Assembly (NCBI RefSeq): GCF_937863835.1
Contig: NZ_CALMHT010000123.1
Coordinates: 1 to 45,737 of the forward strand
Source: an uncultured Prevotella sp.
GTDB lineage: Bacteria > Bacteroidota > Bacteroidia > Bacteroidales > Bacteroidaceae
Length of the DNA: 45,737 bases
Direction: 5' to 3'
The notes beneath the pieces are model-generated. The model saw only the letters and a list, made by a program, of their open reading frames with translations. It was not told the DNA's origin and did not search any database. Positions 42,352-45,737 of the stretch are shown here, piece after piece; the first letter of the stretch is position 1, and every line of letters begins with the position of its first letter. A program made the position numbers and the translations under genes.

Positions 42352-43301
42352 CTTATTTCCTCCTCAATCTGATAGTCGTTCCTGTTTTGCGAAGTCCGAC
42401 TGACAAGATCTCCTAAAAATCCTGCTACAAACAGTTGTGTTCCTATAATCATCATTGTCAGTGCAATGTAGAAGTAAGGTGAATCCGTAACCAGTCGCAT
42501 CGGGATACCCTGTGCCAGTGATATCAATTTGTCGGCACCGATGATGAAGGCTGCCACAAAACCGATGAAGAACATGATGGAACCCAGAAAACCGAACACA
42601 TGCATCGGTTTGCGACCGAAACCGCTCAGGAACCATAATGTGATCAGGTCGAGATAGCCATTGAAGAAACGGTTCAGTCCGAACTTCGATGTGCCGTATT
42701 TGCGTGCCTGATGCTGTACCACTTTTTCCCCGATTTTGTCGAAACCGGCATTCTTGGCCAGATAGGGGATATATCTGTGCATTTCGCCATAGACCTCAAT
42801 GTTCTTGACCACCTCCTTACGGTAGGCTTTCAGTCCGCAGTTGAAATCATGCAGATTCTTGATGCCGCTGATTTTCCGTGCCGTGGCATTGAACAGTTTG
42901 GTAGGTATTGTCTTCGACAGAGGGTCGTAACGTTTCTGTTTATATCCTGAAACCAGATCATAACCGTCTGTCACAATCATCTTGTATAATCCCGGTATTT
43001 CGTCAGGCGAATCCTGGAGGTCGGCGTCCATGGTAATCACTACATTCCCCTGAGCCTGTTTGAAACCACAGAACAGGGCAGGACTCTTGCCATAATTGCG
43101 GCGGAACTTGATGCCTCTTACATGCTCGCTTTTCTCACTCAACTGTCCTATCACCTGCCATGACTTATCCGTAGAACCGTCATTGACAAATATTACTTCA
43201 TAAGAGAAGTTGTTCGCATCCATGACACGTTCTATCCATGCAAACAGTTCAGGAAGAGATTCTTCCTCGTTATAAAGAGGTACTATGACTGAAATATCCA
43301 T
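42339..43301 (-). CDS. GtrB/DPM1-like family 2 glycosyltransferase
   Basis: 320 aa. GT-A domain with ISVIVPLYNEEESL at the start, VNDGSTDKSW and DADLQDSPDEIP. Two membrane helices close the C-terminus (FGFLGSIMFFIGFVAAFII, FYIALTMMIIGTQLFVAGFL), as in polyprenyl-phosphate glycosyltransferases (GtrB/ArnC-like). It would transfer a sugar to undecaprenyl phosphate for envelope glycan modification. It starts 5 nt after the DUF4199 gene. Confidence 0.92.
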   Translation of the reverse strand: MDISVIVPLYNEEESLPELFAWIERVMDANNFSYEVIFVNDGSTDKSWQVIGQLSEKSEHVRGIKFRRNYGKSPALFCGFKQAQGNVVITMDADLQDSPDEIPGLYKMIVTDGYDLVSGYKQKRYDPLSKTIPTKLFNATARKISGIKNLHDFNCGLKAYRKEVVKNIEVYGEMHRYIPYLAKNAGFDKIGEKVVQHQARKYGTSKFGLNRFFNGYLDLITLWFLSGFGRKPMHVFGFLGSIMFFIGFVAAFIIGADKLISLAQGIPMRLVTDSPYFYIALTMMIIGTQLFVAGFLGDLVSRTSQNRNDYQIEEEIRCGK

Positions 43302-43306
43302 ATCTG

Positions 43307-43861
43307 TTATTCTTGGTTGTTATTATCAATTTTTACTGTCGATTTCATGATTGCCGCTATCGGGAAACTCAATATCAGTCCGATGCTGATGTTCATCGTG
43401 AGAAAGTTGAGCGATTTCTCTATCGGCGTCAGTCGTGCGAAAGCGGCTATGCCGTCGTACATCTCGTTTGCCATTTTATAGATGTTCAACAATTGTTTCG
43501 CCTCAGGTGTCGACATCATGATATTGTACTGCTGCACGAGGAATCCCTTGTCGATGTAAGCGAAGTAAACATATTGCACGATGGCGAACAGCAGTGATGC
43601 GTAAAAGAACGAGAACATGCAGAACGCCAGTGAACGTCTGAATGATATCACACCTCCACGTGACTTGTCTCTGAACCTTTTCAGTCGCATGGCAAGGAAG
43701 AAAGGGGAGATGACGGCAAGTATCAGCGCCAGCATACCTAATGAACTGGTATGAAATTCCCCTACGTAACATGCAAAACTGGCTATCCATATCAAACCGA
43801 GAAAAGTCCCGTCCTGACGTGCGAAAGCCTTTAGTTGTATAATTTCTTCTGGATTAATCAT
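43307..43861 (-). CDS. DUF4199 integral membrane protein
   Basis: 184 aa with four membrane segments (IWIASFACYVGEF, LGMLALILAVISPFFLAM, LAFCMFSFFYASLLFAIVQY, ISIGLILSFPIAAIM). The length and helix pattern fit DUF4199, a Bacteroidota family usually next to a GtrB-like glycosyltransferase, as here. The function is unknown. It is the first gene of a minus-strand operon reaching down to the Crp-family gene at 39507. Confidence 0.85.
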   Translation of the reverse strand: MINPEEIIQLKAFARQDGTFLGLIWIASFACYVGEFHTSSLGMLALILAVISPFFLAMRLKRFRDKSRGGVISFRRSLAFCMFSFFYASLLFAIVQYVYFAYIDKGFLVQQYNIMMSTPEAKQLLNIYKMANEMYDGIAAFARLTPIEKSLNFLTMNISIGLILSFPIAAIMKSTVKIDNNNQE

Positions 43862-43884
43862 ATATATCCGTCAATTAGACGGTG

Positions 43885-43892
43885 CAAAAGTA
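43885..43892 (-). promoter_or_regulatory. Probable -7 box of the DUF4199 operon
   Basis: TACTTTTG on the minus strand, 24 nt before the start codon. The nearest TTTG upstream (43917-43920) is 24 nt away, a little long. Confidence 0.5.
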
Positions 43893-43953
43893 GTCATTTT
43901 CTACCATATAATAAGTCAAAGCTAAGTTTTTTTTGATTTTTTGAAGAGATTTA

Positions 43954-43984
43954 TTTGTTTAGAACTAAAATTTATGTACCTTTG
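43954..43984 (+). promoter_or_regulatory. Promoter of the SRP RNA-tRNA unit
   Basis: TTTG at 43954-43957 and TACCTTTG at 43977-43984, 19 nt apart, match the Bacteroidota consensus exactly. Transcription would start near 43991, a few bases before the SRP RNA 5' end. Confidence 0.75.
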
Positions 43985-43996
43985 CAGCCGCAAAAC

Positions 43997-44092
43997 GGGT
44001 AAGTCTTGCACGGCCAGCTCCCTTCGAATCCTCCAGGACGGGAACGTAGCAAAGGTAGTTGGTTGTAGCGGCGCGATGCAAGTCGCTTACCC
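43997..44092 (+). ncRNA. ffs: Small signal recognition particle RNA (4.5S-like)
   Basis: About 96 nt. The ends pair as one long rod: GGGTAAG at 43997-44003 with CTTACCC at 44086-44092, and TTGCA with TGCAA just inside. The apical part has the universal SRP domain IV order CAGG - ACG - GGAA - CGT - AGCA (about 44034-44051), which forms the Ffh-binding asymmetric loop and the GGAA tetraloop. It acts with Ffh in co-translational membrane targeting. Exact ends are judged from pairing. Confidence 0.88.
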
Positions 44093-44096
44093 ACCC

Positions 44097-44170
44097 GCCT
44101 CTTTAGCTCAGTTGGCCAGAGCACGTGATTTGTAATCTCGGGGTCGTTGGTTCGAATCCGACAAGAGGCT
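44097..44170 (+). tRNA. tRNA-Thr (anticodon UGU)
   Basis: 74 nt. Acceptor stem GCCTCTT (44097-44103) pairs fully with AAGAGGC (44163-44169). D stem GCTC/GAGC, anticodon loop TTTGTAA with TGT at 44131-44133, and T arm GTTGG-TTCGAAT-CCGAC. The anticodon stem has one T-T mismatch (44126 with 44138). CCA is not encoded. It starts 4 nt after the SRP RNA, so the two are probably processed from one transcript. Confidence 0.95.
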
Positions 44171-44172
44171 CT

Positions 44173-44203
44173 AAAAAGGATACGATTTTCGTATCCTTTT
44201 TTT
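44173..44203 (+). terminator. Terminator of the SRP RNA-tRNA unit
   Basis: GGATACGA (44178-44185) pairs with TCGTATCC (44189-44196); an A run and a T run extend the stem. The T tract overlaps the -33 box of the HIT gene. Confidence 0.9.
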
Positions 44204-44231
44204 GTTATATTGAAATAAAGTGTTATCTTTG
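44201..44231 (+). promoter_or_regulatory. Promoter of the HIT-family gene
   Basis: TTTG at 44201-44204 and TATCTTTG at 44224-44231, 19 nt apart. The -33 element lies within the T tract of the tRNA terminator. Confidence 0.7.
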
Positions 44232-44264
44232 CCCAATCATTAAAGCAAATAAAAATAAACTATT

Positions 44265-44690
44265 ATGAAAAGTGATCCTAAACAATGTCTTTATTGCCAG
44301 AACAATGAGACGCTCCACAATCTGATGATTGAAATCGCTCAGTTGAGCGTATCCCGTGTATTTATTTTCAAGGAACAGACCTATCATGGCCGTTGTCTTG
44401 TCGCATACAAAGATCATGTCGACGACCTGAATCTTCTCAGTGATGCCGACCGTAACGCCTTTATGGCTGATGTAGCCAAGGTTACGCGTGCCATGCAGAA
44501 GGTATTCAACCCCGATAAGATCAATTATGGTGCTTATGCCGACACTTTGGAACACCTGCATTTCCATTTGATTCCGAAATACAAAGGTGGACCTGATTTC
44601 GGTGGTGTGTTCCAGATGAATCCACAGAAAGTATATCTTTCTGATGCCGAATATGCCGAGATGGCTGAGGCTTTGAAGAAAGAACTATAA
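44265..44690 (+). CDS. HIT-family nucleotide-binding protein
   Basis: 141 aa. The histidine-triad motif reads HLHFHLIPKY (H-x-H-x-H type), preceded by the NYGAYADTLEH strand. An N-terminal CLYCQNNE pair may bind zinc. Family members hydrolyse dinucleotide polyphosphates or aminoacyl/AMP adducts. Its last two codons overlap the mutS2 stop on the other strand by 6 nt. Confidence 0.93.
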   Translation: MKSDPKQCLYCQNNETLHNLMIEIAQLSVSRVFIFKEQTYHGRCLVAYKDHVDDLNLLSDADRNAFMADVAKVTRAMQKVFNPDKINYGAYADTLEHLHFHLIPKYKGGPDFGGVFQMNPQKVYLSDAEYAEMAEALKKEL

Positions 44691-45737
44691 GTCTACGACA
44701 GTGATTCCACTGCCTCCGAACTGAACATGCTCATCCTGATAGGAAGTGACATTCGGAATGGTAGCCAGATACTGCCGGATCAGTTGCCGCAGTATCCCGT
44801 TTCCTTTTCCGTGCAGTATACGTACTCGTGCCATTCCTACTAGGATGGCATCGTCTATGAAGTAAGTGACGGCGTTGATCGCCTCGTCTCCGCGCATTCC
44901 CCTGACATCAAGGTCCTGTTTGAAGTTGAGTTTTTTGTCGTCTATCGTTTCACGTGTCTGTCTGCCGACGGATGCGTATGTCTTCGGTTCTTCTTTTGCC
45001 TCCATGGTTGCCCGTTCCAGTCTGTCGAGTCGCATCTTGGTACGCATGTCACCGAATATCACGGTAGCCATTTTGCCGTCGATACTCTCTATTTTCCCCA
45101 CAGACGTGAGTCCTTTGATACGAGCCGTGTCTCCGATGGCGAGGGGAGCGTTCTCCTTTACCTTTTTATCAGCGATGGCTTTCAAAGCTTCCGCGGCCTC
45201 TTTTTCTTTTACCGCCTTTTCCTTCTTATGCTTCTCATGACGCACCTTCCGCTCTTGAATTTGGCGTATCTTTTTTTCGATTCTTTCGTCATTCGCAGCA
45301 GAATCTATCTCCTTGACTTCGTCCCTGAACGAATTGAGTTCCTCGCGTATTTTCTTGGTCTCTTCTTTCTCCGCCTGCGATTCACGGATATCACGGATGG
45401 CGTTTTCTATCTTCTTGTTGCTTTCCGCCAGTAAGTCCTCGGCTTGCGCCTTCGCCTTTTTCAGGATATCCTTCTTGCTCTGTTGCAGTTCCTCTATTTC
45501 CTTTTCATATTTGGCAATCGTCTGTTCCATCGCCTTCTCTCGCTGGTGTATCGTCTGGCGTTTGCCTTCCCAGTAGCGTTTGTCGCGTACAATATCCTGC
45601 AGGTATTTGTCACTCTGAATATAGTCGCTGCCCACTATCTCACTGGCATCGTTGATCACCTCTTCGGGTATACCGGTCTTTCTGGCTATTTCGATGGCAA
45701 ACGAACTGCCCGGGTTGCCTATCTGCAATTGGAACAG
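44685..45737 (-). CDS. mutS2: Endonuclease MutS2, C-terminal part (5' end outside the window)
   Basis: 351 codons including the stop are visible and the frame is open at the window edge, so the N-terminal clamp and most of the ATPase domain lie beyond it. What is here: the end of the ATPase domain (LQIGNPGSSFAIEIARKTGI), a long coiled-coil (KEIEELQQSKKDILKKAKAQ and following), a KOW-like segment (IGDTARIKGLTSVGKIESI), and the C-terminal Smr nuclease domain (LDVRGMRGDEAI ... VRILHGKGNGILRQLI). MutS2 acts in recombination suppression and collided-ribosome rescue in different bacteria. Confidence 0.95.
   Translation of the reverse strand: MFQLQIGNPGSSFAIEIARKTGIPEEVINDASEIVGSDYIQSDKYLQDIVRDKRYWEGKRQTIHQREKAMEQTIAKYEKEIEELQQSKKDILKKAKAQAEDLLAESNKKIENAIRDIRESQAEKEETKKIREELNSFRDEVKEIDSAANDERIEKKIRQIQERKVRHEKHKKEKAVKEKEAAEALKAIADKKVKENAPLAIGDTARIKGLTSVGKIESIDGKMATVIFGDMRTKMRLDRLERATMEAKEEPKTYASVGRQTRETIDDKKLNFKQDLDVRGMRGDEAINAVTYFIDDAILVGMARVRILHGKGNGILRQLIRQYLATIPNVTSYQDEHVQFGGSGITVVDL

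Noticed and set aside
44685..44690. 6-nt overlap of HIT and mutS2 stop codons as a regulatory site
   Set aside because: It is the ordinary outcome of convergent genes sharing complementary stop codons.
1..45737. CRISPR array, phage or integrative element
   Set aside because: No evenly spaced repeat array, integrase, transposase, relaxase or phage structural gene was seen, and the single tandem repeat has only two units with no spacer.

Overview
The window is chromosomal DNA from a member of the Bacteroidota, most likely the order Bacteroidales (perhaps Prevotellaceae; the genus is not resolved). The evidence is the recurring promoter form TTTG-(19-20 nt)-TAnnTTTG, weak Shine-Dalgarno sequences, secreted beta-barrel proteins with a cleavage site before Gln, and families typical of the phylum (PorT-like barrels, DUF4199, a Bacteroidota-type ApbE, Dcp-like M3 peptidase). 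There is no integrase, transposase, phage gene or CRISPR array.

Layout. (1) 1-2918: the end of an ethanolamine catabolic operon (permease, eutB, eutC) with no microcompartment genes in view. (2) 2919-4700: two convergent small outer-membrane beta-barrel genes. A terminator and a striking 27-bp inverted repeat lie between them. (3) 4701-27451: an uninterrupted plus-strand array of 25 genes with gaps of 14 nt or less and many ATGA overlaps, evidently one operon of about 22.7 kb. It carries the parts of an aryl polyene/flexirubin-type lipid pathway: a ketoreductase, three ketosynthases with C-H-H triads (one broken by a 28-bp tandem duplication), two ketosynthase-like proteins without catalytic residues, two acyl carrier proteins, two dehydratase-like hotdog proteins, a thioesterase, a methyltransferase, an LpxL-like acyltransferase, a LolA-like carrier, a glycosyltransferase and an MMPL exporter fused to an acyltransferase. 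The distal end adds two phytoene-desaturase-like flavoproteins, a B12-binding-type radical SAM protein, an unknown 119-aa protein, a secreted esterase and another acyltransferase. (4) 27580-31962: a PagL-like outer-membrane acyloxyacyl hydrolase, exonuclease III and an orphan sensor kinase with a periplasmic binding-protein-like sensor. (5) 32031-45737: housekeeping genes (ribH, a TPR protein, recF, a DUF721/DciA-like protein, 5-formyl-THF cyclo-ligase, a CtpA-type protease, dCMP deaminase, an M3 peptidase, a Crp-family regulator, apbE, two envelope proteins, a GtrB-like glycosyltransferase, DUF4199), then the SRP RNA gene directly followed by tRNA-Thr(UGU), a HIT protein and the C-terminal part of mutS2.

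How the genes fit together. The large operon would build an aryl-capped polyene on an ACP by repeated condensation, ketoreduction and dehydration. The chain would then be transferred to a lipid or glycolipid anchor by the acyltransferases and glycosyltransferase and exported by MMPL/LolA-type machinery. No gene for making or activating the aromatic starter is present in the window.

The most notable observations are: the exact 28-bp tandem duplication that frameshifts one ketosynthase (decay, a reversible phase switch or an assembly error); two hotdog dehydratases whose FabZ-type active-site residues are complementary (His in one, Glu in the other), suggesting an obligate heterodimer; the flavoprotein pair plus radical SAM tailoring module; and the three-domain exporter-acyltransferase-Rossmann fusion.
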